From contig CAWCVN010000001.1 in assembly GCA_963799045.1 (NCBI GenBank), positions 744,001 through 808,000 on the forward strand: a stretch of 64,000 bases of DNA, read 5' to 3'. A model generated the notes under the pieces. That model ran no database searches. It had not been told where the DNA came from and worked only from the letters and a program-made list of their open reading frames with translations. Position 1 is the stretch's first letter. Every line of letters starts with the position of its first letter. Made by a program: the position numbers and the translations under genes. This DNA is from DASRSS01 sp963799045 (lineage in GTDB: Bacteria > Actinomycetota > Actinomycetes > Mycobacteriales > Jatrophihabitantaceae). Of this stretch, positions 26,391 to 36,717 are shown one piece after another.

Positions 26391-27800
26391 TCAGAGGGGC
26401 AGGTTCTGGACGAACTCGGCCAGCTGCGCCAGGTTGCGGCACTCGACCATCGGCACGATCGCGTCGAAACGCGAGGCCGCCGAGTCACCCGTGTTCCACG
26501 CGGAGCGGCGCTCAGGGTTGAGCCAGTGCGCGACGTGCGCGCGCCCGGCCAGCCGCTGCAGGACGGGCAGCCCCAGGTCACCATAGTTCGAGCGCGCGTC
26601 GCCGAGTACGAGCAGCGAGGTACGGTGACCGACCACGTCGGGGTACTTCTCCTCGAAGCGTTCGAGCGCCCGGCCATAGTCGGTGCGGCCGAGCAGCCAG
26701 GTCACCTCCGCCTCGGCCGTCATCCGCGCGACCGCATCCGCGACCTCCACTCCCGGCCCGAAGTACCGGGTCACCTCGTCGATCTCGTCCACGAACGCGA
26801 AGGTGCGCACGCGCGAGAACTGCTCGCGTATCGCGTGGACGAGCATCAGCGTGAACCGGGCCGAGGAGAGCACCGATTCGCTGACGTCGCACACGATGAC
26901 CAGATCGGTCTTCACCGGCCGCCGGGGACGGTGCACCGTCGACATAGGCACTCCCCCGGTCGACAGGGAACGCCGGATCGTGCGGCGGAAGTCCAGCGCG
27001 CCGCGACGTCCGGCGCGCTGCTTCACGGCGAGGCGGGCCGCGAGCCGGCGGGCGAGCGGTCCTACCTCGCGCCGCAGTGCCGCCATCTCCTCGGCGTTGG
27101 CGCTGCCGAAGGGCACCTGGTCGATGCTGGGCCGGGCGGCACGCGCGACGTCCGTCGGGCCGCGCTGCTCGGCGATCCGGCGGCGTGCCTCGACCTCGAC
27201 GAGCTGCCCGAAGCGGCGCATTCGTTCCTCGATCCGCGAACGAGCCAGCCGCTCGGCGAATTCGTCGTGCTCGCCGCCGGAACGCATCGCGGCGAGCAGG
27301 CCGGCCATCAGCGTCTCGGGCGACAGGCGGCTGAGCACCGTCCTCGGCGACCAGGACGGCTGCCCGCCTACCGTGCCCGCCTGGGCGCCCAGGGCGCTCA
27401 TCGCGTCCCGGGCGACACCCACCGCAACCTGCTCGTCACCGTCGAGCAGGTAGGCGTAGAGCTCGTCGCGCAGCCGCATCCGGACCGGGTCGTTCACCTC
27501 CCAGGGCGCTGGCGCGGGACGGACGGCCTCCGGGGGCGCCTGGCTGCCGTCGCTGCGGCGGACCGCATGCGTCCGGCCCACCACCGCCGGGTAGTAGAGG
27601 TCGAAAACGGTGTCGAACACCGGCCGGTGAGCGGGGCGCTTGACCAGGGTGGCCGCGCATGCCGCGCGCAGCAGGTCGCGATCTCCCACGGTGACCGCCC
27701 GAATCGCGGCGACCGAGTCCAGCCCTTCGGACACGGAGATCGCCAGGCCGGCCTCGCGCAGCGCATCGAGGAAGGCGACGTGGTGCTCGACGAGTCCCAT
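26391..27800 (-). CDS. VWA-domain CoxE-like protein
   Basis: A 469-residue protein with a long helical N-terminal region and a C-terminal von Willebrand factor A domain. The MIDAS-like motif is degenerate: VIVCDVSESVLSSARFTL has D-x-S-x-S, and RTDYGRALERF supplies the Thr-equivalent region, with LVLGDARSNYGDLGL near the end. Family members (CoxE-like) work with MoxR AAA+ ATPases in metal-centre insertion or complex maturation. The ATG at 27800 follows the MoxR stop by four bases. Its link to sterol degradation is positional only. Confidence 0.88.
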   Translation of the reverse strand: MGLVEHHVAFLDALREAGLAISVSEGLDSVAAIRAVTVGDRDLLRAACAATLVKRPAHRPVFDTVFDLYYPAVVGRTHAVRRSDGSQAPPEAVRPAPAPWEVNDPVRMRLRDELYAYLLDGDEQVAVGVARDAMSALGAQAGTVGGQPSWSPRTVLSRLSPETLMAGLLAAMRSGGEHDEFAERLARSRIEERMRRFGQLVEVEARRRIAEQRGPTDVARAARPSIDQVPFGSANAEEMAALRREVGPLARRLAARLAVKQRAGRRGALDFRRTIRRSLSTGGVPMSTVHRPRRPVKTDLVIVCDVSESVLSSARFTLMLVHAIREQFSRVRTFAFVDEIDEVTRYFGPGVEVADAVARMTAEAEVTWLLGRTDYGRALERFEEKYPDVVGHRTSLLVLGDARSNYGDLGLPVLQRLAGRAHVAHWLNPERRSAWNTGDSAASRFDAIVPMVECRNLAQLAEFVQNLPL

Positions 27801-27804
27801 GAAC

Positions 27805-28683
27805 TCAGCCGGCAACGGAGGGAAGCCCGAGTTCCTTGGCCGCGCGCTCGTGGTCGGTGGCGTGCTTGAGGACGACGCCGAGGGTGCGTGCCGTGGCCGC
27901 GTCGTCGAGGTCCTCGATGCCGAGCGCGATCAGGGTGCGCGCCCAGTCGATCGACTCGGAGACGGCAGGTGCCTTCTTCAGGTCCAGGCCGCGCAGTGCT
28001 GCCGCCGTGCGGGCGATCTGTTCGGCGAGCTCGGCCGCGATGCCGGGCACCCGGGTGAGCACGATCTCTCGCTCGCGTTCGGGTGTCGGGTAGCCGATGT
28101 GCAGGTACAGGCAGCGCCGCTTCAGCGCTTCGGACAGCTCGCGGGTCGCGTTCGAGGTCACCACAACGACCGGGCGGCGGGTGGCCGCCACGGTGCCCAG
28201 CTCGGGAATCGTCACCTGGAAGTCTGAGAGCACCTCGAGCAGCAGTGCCTCGACCTCCACGTCGGTCTTGTCGGCCTCGTCGATAAGCAGCACCGTGGGG
28301 TCCTCGCGCCGGATCGCCGACAGCAGTGGCCTGGTGAGCAGGAACTCCTCGGTGAAGATGTCGTCGTGGGTCTGCTCCCACGAGTTCGCCCCGCCGTCGC
28401 TAGCGGCGCCTGCCTGGATGCGCAGCAGCTGCTTCTTGTAGTTCCACTCGTAGAGGGCTCGCGCCTCGTCCAGGCCCTCGTAGCACTGCAGCCGGATCAG
28501 GGCCGCGCCGCTCGCTTCCGACACCGCTTTGGCGAGTTCGGTCTTGCCGACGCCGGCCGGCCCCTCGACCAGCATCGGGCGCTGCAGGCTCGCGGCCAGG
28601 AACACGGTCGTGGCGGTCGCGGAGTCGGCGAGGTAGCCGACGGCCGCGAGCGACTCGGCGACGTCCTCCGGGGAGCTGAACAC
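27805..28683 (-). CDS. MoxR-family AAA+ ATPase
   Basis: AAA+ ATPase of 292 residues in the MoxR/CoxD group. Walker A is EGPAGVGKTELAKAV, Walker B TVLLIDEADKTDVEVEALLL, sensor 1 VVVTSNATRELSEALKRRCL with the Arg finger after it. MoxR proteins partner with VWA proteins as chaperones, and the VWA gene follows at once. The GTG at 28683 is chosen since it opens the FSSPEDVAESLAAVGYLAD region; no strong ribosome site is visible. The preceding gene (fadD) ends 34 bases upstream of it on the same strand's far side, with the pair read away from it. Confidence 0.88.
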   Translation of the reverse strand: MFSSPEDVAESLAAVGYLADSATATTVFLAASLQRPMLVEGPAGVGKTELAKAVSEASGAALIRLQCYEGLDEARALYEWNYKKQLLRIQAGAASDGGANSWEQTHDDIFTEEFLLTRPLLSAIRREDPTVLLIDEADKTDVEVEALLLEVLSDFQVTIPELGTVAATRRPVVVVTSNATRELSEALKRRCLYLHIGYPTPEREREIVLTRVPGIAAELAEQIARTAAALRGLDLKKAPAVSESIDWARTLIALGIEDLDDAATARTLGVVLKHATDHERAAKELGLPSVAG

Positions 28684-28717
28684 CCCATCACGATGCCAGA
28701 TCGGAGCTAGATGCGAG

Positions 28718-30256
28718 CTAGATGGCCTTCTCGCGGCCGGCCCAGCTCGCATCGCGCAGCTTGCGCTTGTACAGCTTGCCGTTGTCGTCGCGGGGCAGCT
28801 CGGCCATGTACTCGACGATCTTGGGCAGCTTGTACTTCGCCAACCGGTCGGTCGCGAAGGCCATGATCTCGGCCGTCAGCTGCTCCGACGGCTCGACCCC
28901 GGGTGCGGGCTGGATGACCGCCTTGATCGCCTCGCCCCACTCGTCGTCGGGCACACCGAAGACCGCGACGTCGGCGATGGCCGGATGCATCACCAGCTCG
29001 CCCTCGATCTCGGCCGGGTAGATGTTCACGCCACCAGAGATGATCATGTCGCTCTTGCGGTCGCAGAGGAACAGGTAGCCGTCCTCGTCGAGATAGCCGA
29101 TGTCGCCGACGGTGAACAGCTCGCCCTGCCGCGACTCGCGGGTCTTCTCCTCGCTCTTGTGGTAGCTGAAGGTCGAGCCGCCCATCTGCATGTAGACCAG
29201 GCCCGGCTCGTTGGGAGGCAACTCGTTGCCCCGCTCGTCGAGAATCTTGATCACCGAGTACGACCACGCCTTGCCGACCGACCCCGGCTTCTTCAGCCAC
29301 TCGTCCGCGAAGATCGTCGCGCCGCCGCCCTCGGTCGCGGCGTAGTACTCGACGACGACAGGGCCCCACCAGTCGAGCATCGCCCGCTTGACCTCGTTCG
29401 GGCACGGCGCCGCACCGTGGATCATCGTGCGCAGCGACGACACGTCGTAGGAGTCGCGAACCTCCTTCGGCAACGCCAGCAGCCGGGTGAACTGCGTCGG
29501 CACCATGTGGCTGTGCGTGACCTTGTACTTGTCGATCAGGCGCAGCATCTCCTCGGCGTCGAACTTGCCCATGATCACGGCCGGATGGCCGAGCTGGATC
29601 GAGATCGTCACGAAGTTGAGCACCGCCGTGTGGTACAGCGGCGAGCCACAGATGTGCACGTTGTCGTCGAACGGCTTGATGCCGAACCCGCCGAAGAATC
29701 CGCTCGAGGCCAGCGGCACCTCGTATGGGTCCGCGCCGGTGAGCGGTCGCTTGACGCCCTTCGGCCGGCCGGTCGTGCCGGAGGTGTAGACCATCGGCGC
29801 GCCCTGGGTGCGGTTGCCCGGCGCGCCGCCCTCGGCCTCGAGCGCGGACAGCGGCCGGAACCCGGGGACCTCACCCACGGCGAAGCGGGCGCTCTCGGGC
29901 AGGCTCGCGGCGGCGATCGTCGCGGCCTCGGCGAACTTCTCGTGGCCGATGAACGCCTTGGCGTCACTGTCCTCGACGATGTAGGCGACCTCGGCGCCCA
30001 CCAGGTGCCAGTTGATCGGCACGATGTACAGCCCGCACTCGAAGGCCGCGAAGAAGATCGCGATCAGCTCCGCACTGTTGGGCAGCATCGCGACGATGGT
30101 GTCGCCCGCCTCGAGGCCCAGCTGCTGGAGGCCCCGCCCGTACTTGTCCGCGGCGCCGGCGAGCTCGCCGTAGGTGAACTCCCTTCCGCTGGGGTCGACA
30201 AGGGCGAGGCGGTCGGGCTGCTCCCGCGCGATATTCCAGAGTCCGGTCTCGGCCAC
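28718..30256 (-). CDS. Fatty-acyl-CoA synthetase (FadD4-like AMP ligase)
   Basis: Adenylate-forming acyl-CoA ligase of 512 residues. P-loop VYTSGTTGRPKGVKRPL, motif YYAATEGGGATIFADEW, the GDIGYLDEDGYLFLCDRKSD motif, IISGGVNIYPAEIEGELVMH hinge and C-terminal LPRDDNGKLYKRKLRD Lys motif are all intact. The PINWHLVGAEVAYI segment places it in the group of FadD4-type long-chain ligases rather than with FadD19. GTG 30256 has GGGAGAAG upstream. It is divergent from the DUF35-ltp4-ltp3 operon across two KstR-like sites, so it probably belongs to the sterol regulon; substrate is inferred. Confidence 0.88.
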   Translation of the reverse strand: MAETGLWNIAREQPDRLALVDPSGREFTYGELAGAADKYGRGLQQLGLEAGDTIVAMLPNSAELIAIFFAAFECGLYIVPINWHLVGAEVAYIVEDSDAKAFIGHEKFAEAATIAAASLPESARFAVGEVPGFRPLSALEAEGGAPGNRTQGAPMVYTSGTTGRPKGVKRPLTGADPYEVPLASSGFFGGFGIKPFDDNVHICGSPLYHTAVLNFVTISIQLGHPAVIMGKFDAEEMLRLIDKYKVTHSHMVPTQFTRLLALPKEVRDSYDVSSLRTMIHGAAPCPNEVKRAMLDWWGPVVVEYYAATEGGGATIFADEWLKKPGSVGKAWSYSVIKILDERGNELPPNEPGLVYMQMGGSTFSYHKSEEKTRESRQGELFTVGDIGYLDEDGYLFLCDRKSDMIISGGVNIYPAEIEGELVMHPAIADVAVFGVPDDEWGEAIKAVIQPAPGVEPSEQLTAEIMAFATDRLAKYKLPKIVEYMAELPRDDNGKLYKRKLRDASWAGREKAI

Positions 30257-30291
30257 CGTGGCTTCTCCCGTCTTCAGGCTGGGCTCCAATC

Positions 30292-30305
30292 TAGAACGTG
30301 TCTCA
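30292..30305. promoter_or_regulatory. KstR-like site upstream of fadD (one mismatch)
   Basis: TAGAACGTGTCTCA fits TnnAACnnGTTnnA except for C in place of the last T of GTT. It lies 36 bases before the fadD start, between fadD and the divergent DUF35 gene. Confidence 0.55.
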
Positions 30306-30392
30306 GTTTCGGTACAAGTGGGTGCCACCCCGTCCGTACCCCGCAATCAGGGGAGCACTGCACCACGGGCACCCTCCCCTTGTCGCCGATAC

Positions 30393-30406
30393 GAGAACGT
30401 GTTTCA
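30393..30406. promoter_or_regulatory. KstR-like site upstream of the DUF35-ltp4-ltp3 operon
   Basis: GAGAACGTGTTTCA fits nnnAACnnGTTnnA, with only the first base off consensus. It ends eight bases before the GTG start of the DUF35 gene and would overlap its ribosome site. Confidence 0.65.
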
Positions 30407-30414
30407 CTGCCTGG

Positions 30415-31375
30415 GTGACTGCCACACAGCCGCTGTCTGCCCCCATCGAGCTGACCTTCGACTACACGCGCTCGCTCGGCCCGACGCTCGGCGCGTTCAT
30501 GACCGGGCTCGCCGAACGCCGCATCGTCGGTGCCCGCGGCTCGGACGGGCGGGTGTACGTCCCACCCGCCGAGTACGACCCGGTGACGGCGCAGCCGCTC
30601 ACCGAGCTGGTCGATGTCGCCGACGAGGGCACCGTCGTGTCGTGGTCGTGGGTCGGCGCGCCGGTCGACGGCCAGCCGTTCGACCGCCCCTTCGCCTGGG
30701 CGCTGATCCGGCTCGACGGGGCCGACACCAACCTGCTGCACGCGGTCGACGTCGCCGCACCGACCGAGATGAGTACCGGCATGCGGGTGCGGGCCCGCTG
30801 GGTCGAGTCCCCCGTCGGGCAGATCACCGACATCGCCTGCTTCGCGCCGGCCGAGACCGAGCCCGCGGCAACGCCGCGGCCGGGCACCGCACAGCCGGTC
30901 GAGATCATCACCACACCGATCCAGCTGAGCGTCGAGCACACCGCCTCGATCGAGGAGACCAACTACCTCAAGGCCCTGCAGGAGGGCCGGCTCGATCGGC
31001 CAGCGCTGCCCGGTCTGCAAGAAGGTGTACATCCCACCGCGCAGCGCCTGCCCGGTCGACGGCGTGCCCCCGGCGGAGGTCGTGGAGCTGCCCGATCGCG
31101 GCGTGGTCACCACGTTCTGCATCGTCAATGTCCCGTTCCTCGGCCAGAAGATCAAGCCGCCGTACGTCGCCGCGTACGTGCTGCTCGACGGAGCCGATAT
31201 CGCCTTCCTGCACCTGATCCTCGGCTGCGACGCCGCCGAGGTCCGCATGGGCATGCGCGTCGAGGCGGCCTGGCGCCCACGCGAGCAATGGGGCCCGACG
31301 CTGCAGAACATCGAGTACTTCCGCCCCACCGGGGAGCCCGACGCTCCGTACGAGACATACAAGGAGCACCTGTAG
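30415..31375 (+). CDS. Tandem OB-fold DUF35 protein, Rv3521-like (one frameshift)
   Basis: About 320 residues. DUF35 proteins bind lipid-transfer-type thiolases/aldolases and are needed for their activity on steroid-CoAs. The N-terminal half (IELTFDYTRSLGPTLGAFMT, VVSWSWVGAPV) lacks Cys, while the second half has the rubredoxin-like zinc ribbon CPVCKKVYIPPRSACPVDG followed by the OB fold (VVTTFCIVNVPFLGQKIKPP). One extra base near 30995 (CTCGATCGGC) breaks the frame just before the ribbon. Gene order DUF35-ltp4-ltp3 is that of Rv3521-Rv3522-Rv3523. It is followed directly by ltp4 with no gap. Confidence 0.88.
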
Positions 31376-32436
31376 ATGAGTGACGTCGCGATCGTCGCGT
31401 TCGCCCAGGCGCCGCAGGAACGGCACAGCACCGGCACCACCAACGGCGTCGAGATGCTCGTTCCGGTCTTCCAGCAGCTCTACGCGAGACCGGCCTGGGC
31501 CACCAGGACATCGGCTTCTGGTGCTCGGGCTCCTCGGACTACCTCGCCGGGCGGGCGTTCTCGTTCATCTCCGCCCTCGACGCGGTCGGCACCTTTCCCC
31601 GGTGATGGAGTCCCACGTCGAGGCCGACGCGCGCGTGGGCGCTGTACGAGGCGTGGCTGAAGATCGTCACGGGCGAGGTCGACACGGCGCTGGTCTACGG
31701 CTTCGGCAAGTCCTCGGCCGGCCTGCTGCGGCGCACGCTCTCGCTGCAGCTCGACCCGTACACCGTCGCGCCGCTGTGGCCGGACTCGGTCAGCGTCGCC
31801 GGCCTGCAGGCGCGGCTCGGCCTCGACGCCGGGCTGTGGACCGAGCGGGCCATGGCCGAGGTCGCGGTGCGCAACCGGCGCGACGCCGAGACGAACCCGA
31901 AGGCGCAGCTCGTCCGGAAGCAAGGACGTCGACGAACTGCTCGCCGAGCCGTACTTCGCCGACCCGCTGCGCAAGCACGACTGCGCGCCGATCACCGACG
32001 GCGCCGCGGCGATCGTGCTCGCCAGCGTGGAACGCGCCCGCGAGCTGACCGAGAACCCGGCCGTGATCACGGGCATCGCGCACCGCATCGAATCCGGCGC
32101 ACCTCGGCGGCCGTGACCTGACCAGCCTCGCCCTCGACGGCGACTGCCGCCGGCCGCAGGCGGGCGGCAGTCGACGGCGTCGAAGTCGCCGAGCTGCATG
32201 CGCCGTTCACCCACCAGGAACTGATCCTGCGCACAGCGCTCGGTCTGGGCGACGACGTGCGCGTCAATCCCTCCGGCGGTCCGCTCGCCGGCAATCCGAT
32301 GTTCGCCGGCGGCCTGATCCGCATCGGCGAGGCCGCGTCGCACGTCCTGTCCGGCCAGGCGGGCAAGGTCCTCGCGCACGCCACCGGCGGCCCGGCCCTG
32401 CAACAGAACCTGGTCTGCGTCATGGAGGCGGCGCTC

Positions 32437-32440
<4 letters not shown>
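31376..32440 (+). CDS. ltp4: Lipid-transfer-protein-like thiolase Ltp4 (multiple frameshifts)
   Basis: Thiolase-fold SCP-x-like enzyme; Ltp3/Ltp4 are proposed to act as retro-aldolases or thiolases on steroid side-chain CoAs. MSDVAIVAFAQAPQERHSTG starts it; conserved pieces then appear in different frames: GFWCSGSSDYLAGRAFSFIS, PPVMESHVEADAR, LYEAWLKIVTGEVDTALVYG, DCAPITDGAAAIVLASVERA, NPSGGPLAGNPMFAGGLIRI. At least five one-base shifts are needed (near 31483, 31600, 31638, 31918, 32100) and another near 32427 so that the TGA overlapping the ltp3 GTG is used. As it stands the last part reads straight into ltp3. Confidence 0.83.
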
Positions 32441-33600
<1,160 letters not shown>

Positions 33601-33624
33601 CCCCGGCACGGCGGAGGTGCGCAG

Positions 33625-34074
33625 ATGACCGACTCACGCGTGGACTGGAAGGCGCCCTCGCGCGCGCCGCATCCGGCTCGGGATGCGGCGTTGCGCTCGT
33701 ACGACGCCGTGTGCCGCAAGGCGAAGGACGAGTGGCTGGACCTGTTCGCCGAGGACGGCTGGATCGAGGACCCGGTCGGCCCGTCCGCGTTCGATCCCGA
33801 CGGTGCGGGGCACCACGGCCGCGCCGGCCGCTCGGCGTTCTGGGACAAGACGATCGCCACCGTTGACCGTTTCGTCTTCGAGATCACCGATTCGTTCGCC
33901 GCGGGAAACGAGTGCGCGAACGTCGGGACCATCCACCTGACGACCAACGGGCTGCAGCTCGACACCGACGGGGTGTTCGTCTACCGCGTCGACGACGACG
34001 GCAAGCTGGTCTCACTGCGCGCCGTCTGGGAGTGGGACCGGGCGATGGCAACCGCCACCGACGCTGACGGCTGA
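33625..34074 (+). CDS. SnoaL/ketosteroid-isomerase-like protein
   Basis: NTF2-like cone-fold protein of 149 residues. RSYDAVCRKAKDEWLDLFAE, then DGWIEDPVGPSAFDPDGAGH and FWDKTIATVDRFVFEITDSF give the KSI/SnoaL pattern, with Asp residues in the pocket strand where the isomerase base would sit. A delta5-3-ketosteroid isomerase role is possible in this locus, but many SnoaL-fold proteins are not isomerases. It starts 24 bases after ltp3 in the same direction with CGGAGGTG upstream, so it probably ends the DUF35-ltp4-ltp3 operon. Confidence 0.78.
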   Translation: MTDSRVDWKAPSRAPHPARDAALRSYDAVCRKAKDEWLDLFAEDGWIEDPVGPSAFDPDGAGHHGRAGRSAFWDKTIATVDRFVFEITDSFAAGNECANVGTIHLTTNGLQLDTDGVFVYRVDDDGKLVSLRAVWEWDRAMATATDADG

Positions 34075-34254
34075 TAGCCCACCCGACAGATCACGCGATC
34101 CGGGCAATTCCCCGGTCCGCGACCAGAGATCCCGTGAAATCGAGATCATCTGACAGCGCGCGAATTTCCTGTGAGCGGTTAAGATCTGTCGGCTGGACGG
34201 TCTTGGCGACTGGCGAACCACGCCTCGCGAGCGGACTGCGACCGGGGGGCGAAG

Positions 34255-36449
34255 TTGACATCGAACGCCTCAGCGCTGTGCGCCGCTGCCGAGTCTGCGT
34301 TGCTTGCCGGCCAGGGCGAGCGGGCAAGGCAGCTGCTCGACGAGGCGCTCGCGGTCGCCGACTCACCGGAATTGGTCATGGAAGTCCAGAGCATGCGCGG
34401 CCGGCTGGCGATCTTGCTCGGCGATCAGCCGGACACGATCCGGGAGCTGCAGGCTTCCGCCCAGGAGTTCGAGCGCGAGCACCCGGTGCTGGCAGCGCGG
34501 GTGTTCGCGGAACTCACCTTGCTCATGCTCTACAACCGCGACCCGCGGGCCCTCACCGTCGCGAAACGCGCCCACGAGCTCGCGCACGGGACGGTGACGC
34601 CACCGTTCGGACGCTCGCCGACGTCGCGCTCGGGACTGGGCTACGTGTTCCACGGTCAGCCGGAGGCGGGAAGCCCTTACCTGACCCGGAGCGTCGAGCT
34701 GATTCGTATCGGCGGACCTCCCCAACAGTTCATCCATCTGCTGCAGCAGGTGGTCATCGGCCTTGCCAGCATCGAGCGCTATACGAGGCGATGGCGCTGT
34801 GCCGCCAGTACGTTGCGGCGGTCCGGGCGCTCGGGGCTGACGGGATGCTGCCGATTATGCTCTGCGTGCTGTCGAACACTGCCTATTTCACGTCCGAGTT
34901 CGACGTCATGGAGATGGCCGCCAGCGAGGCCTTCGGCCTCGCGAGAAGCGTGCGGCAAGAGCCGATCATCGTCTTCGCCCGCACCTGCCTCGCGCTCGTC
35001 CTGGCGGTCCGTGGGGAACCCGCAGCCGCCCGCGAACACATCGATGCGGCGCGAGCCGCGATCCCTGCGACAGGCATGTACACGTTCATGGCCACGCTCT
35101 GTGTCGCTGCCGCGATGATCGCTCTGAGCGGCGAGGACTGGGCCGCGGCGGTCGAGGAGTACGCGCAGCGTTCGGGAGTTCCTGGCCGAGACCGTCTCCG
35201 TCTCGGGCATCCTGCACTGGCGCGCGGACGAGGTGGAGGCGCTCTGGCGAGCGGGCACCGGGCCAGGCCGAGGTCAGGCTCGGGCAGTTCGTCGAGGCGG
35301 TCGGGCGTCGACGGGCCGTGGGAGCGCGCCTGCGGCTGCCCGGGCGGCCGCGCTGCTCGCCCCGGCCGGAGGCAGCGGAGACGCTGTTCGAGCGAGGCGA
35401 TGGGCCTGCACGAGCAGAGCCCGTCGGCGTTCGAACGAGCGCGGACCGAGCTGTGCTGGGGCGAGTGGCTGGTCGGGCGGGGCAGGGACCGGGAGGCGCT
35501 CGAGCACCTCACCGCGGCGCGGGAAGCACTTCACGCCAGCTCGGCGCCCGGCCGTGGGCGGAGCGCGCCAGGAACCTGCAGGTCCATGCGGAGGAGGCAG
35601 TACACGCTCTCGCCGAGAGCGCCCGGGCCGACGCGGCCGGCGCCGCTGACGCTGTCGCGGACGAAGCGGCGGCGGGAGCGCCGGAGGTTCCTGCGGACGG
35701 CATGGTGGTGCGCGCCTTCGGGCCGCTACGGCTGGTCCGTAACGGCGTCGAGAGTCATGTCGGCCTGGACACCCCCGGCACCGCGCTGCGGTACCTGGTC
35801 GCCGCCGGCGGATCGCTGCACGCCGAGCAGCTCATCGACGCACTCTGGCCGGACGCCCCGCCGCAGAACGGCGCCGCACGCCTGCGGACCGTGCTCTCGC
35901 GCACTCGGGCCCGCTACGGGCCGCTGCTGGTCCGTGACGGGTCGATGATCCGCTGGAACGAGCAGATCGAGGTGGACGCCCATCGCTTCACCACGCTGGC
36001 ACGCCAGGCGCTGGGCCGACCCCGCGACCCGTCAACGGTGCGCTCGGCCCGTGAGGCCGTCGAGCTTTACACCGCCGACCTGATTCCGCTTGCGCGCTAT
36101 GCCGATTGGGCCGTCGCTGCCCGTGAACGAATGCGCCAGCGTTACCTCGCATTGCTCGAACTGCTCACCGACGACGCGGCCGAGCGTGGCGACCTGACCG
36201 CCGCCGTCGAGTACGCCCGGAGCTGGCGTCGACGCCGCACCCCTGGACGACGAGGCCCACGTGCGGCTGATCCGGCTGCTGATCGATGCTCGCCGCTGGG
36301 CTCAGGCGAAGCAAGCGCTTATCCGCGCCAAGGACGCCGCCGCCGAGCTCAGCCTGCCGGTCTCGGCCGCGCTGCACGCCCTCGAGCAGCGGTTGGCGAC
36401 CGTAGATGAATCCCCGGGCGGCACGCCCGCGCGGCAGACCGAGGCATAA
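34255..36449 (+). CDS. BTAD/SARP-like regulator with TPR region (multiple frameshifts)
   Basis: One gene of about 730 residues spread over several frames. From the N-terminus: a helical TPR-like region (SALLAGQGERARQLLDEALA, MLCVLSNTAYFTSEFDVMEM, EQSPSAFERARTELCWGEWL, REALEHLTAAREALHA), then a winged-helix DNA-binding part (VVRAFGPLRLVRNG, LHAEQLIDALWPDAPPQNGA, ARLRTVLSRTRARYG) and a BTAD domain (FTTLARQALG to DEAHVRLIRLLIDARRWAQA). Shifts are seen near 34775, 35175, 35300-35395, 35550 and 36230. TTG 34255 after GGGGGG is the likely start. It lies directly upstream of the S53-peptidase operon and is its obvious candidate activator. Confidence 0.7.
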
Positions 36450-36519
36450 GTCCTTTTTCTGTTCCGCTGATGCGCCACTGATACGGCCGCGACACGCGGC
36501 GACCCTAGCGTCCCCGCCC

Positions 36520-36717
36520 GTGCTCGTCTCCTACGTCCTACGCCTCGTGCCCGAGGCCGCCGCCGAAGGCCGACTCGTCGGCGAGCTGGAAGCCGTGCTC
36601 TCCGGAACGGTGTCGACCGTCCACGACGTCGGTGAACTGGTCGAGCTGATCAGGTCGGACCTGGTGCGGCAGGAATCCGGCGACACCCCGCCCGCGCCGT
36701 TCGGAGAGCTGCCGTGA
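36520..36717 (+). CDS. Small 65-residue protein at the head of the S53 operon
   Basis: Not assigned to a named family. The sequence LVSYVLRLVPEAAAEGRLVG followed by an ELVELIRSDLVRQ helix has no membrane segment or Cys. Its pattern of a short strand, VPEAAAEGRLVGELE and a closing acidic helix resembles small actinobacterial proteins found beside BTAD regulators, which I know only as hypothetical. The GTG at 36520 is the likely start; its stop overlaps the next gene (GTGA), so it belongs to the operon. Confidence 0.65.
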   Translation: MLVSYVLRLVPEAAAEGRLVGELEAVLSGTVSTVHDVGELVELIRSDLVRQESGDTPPAPFGELP

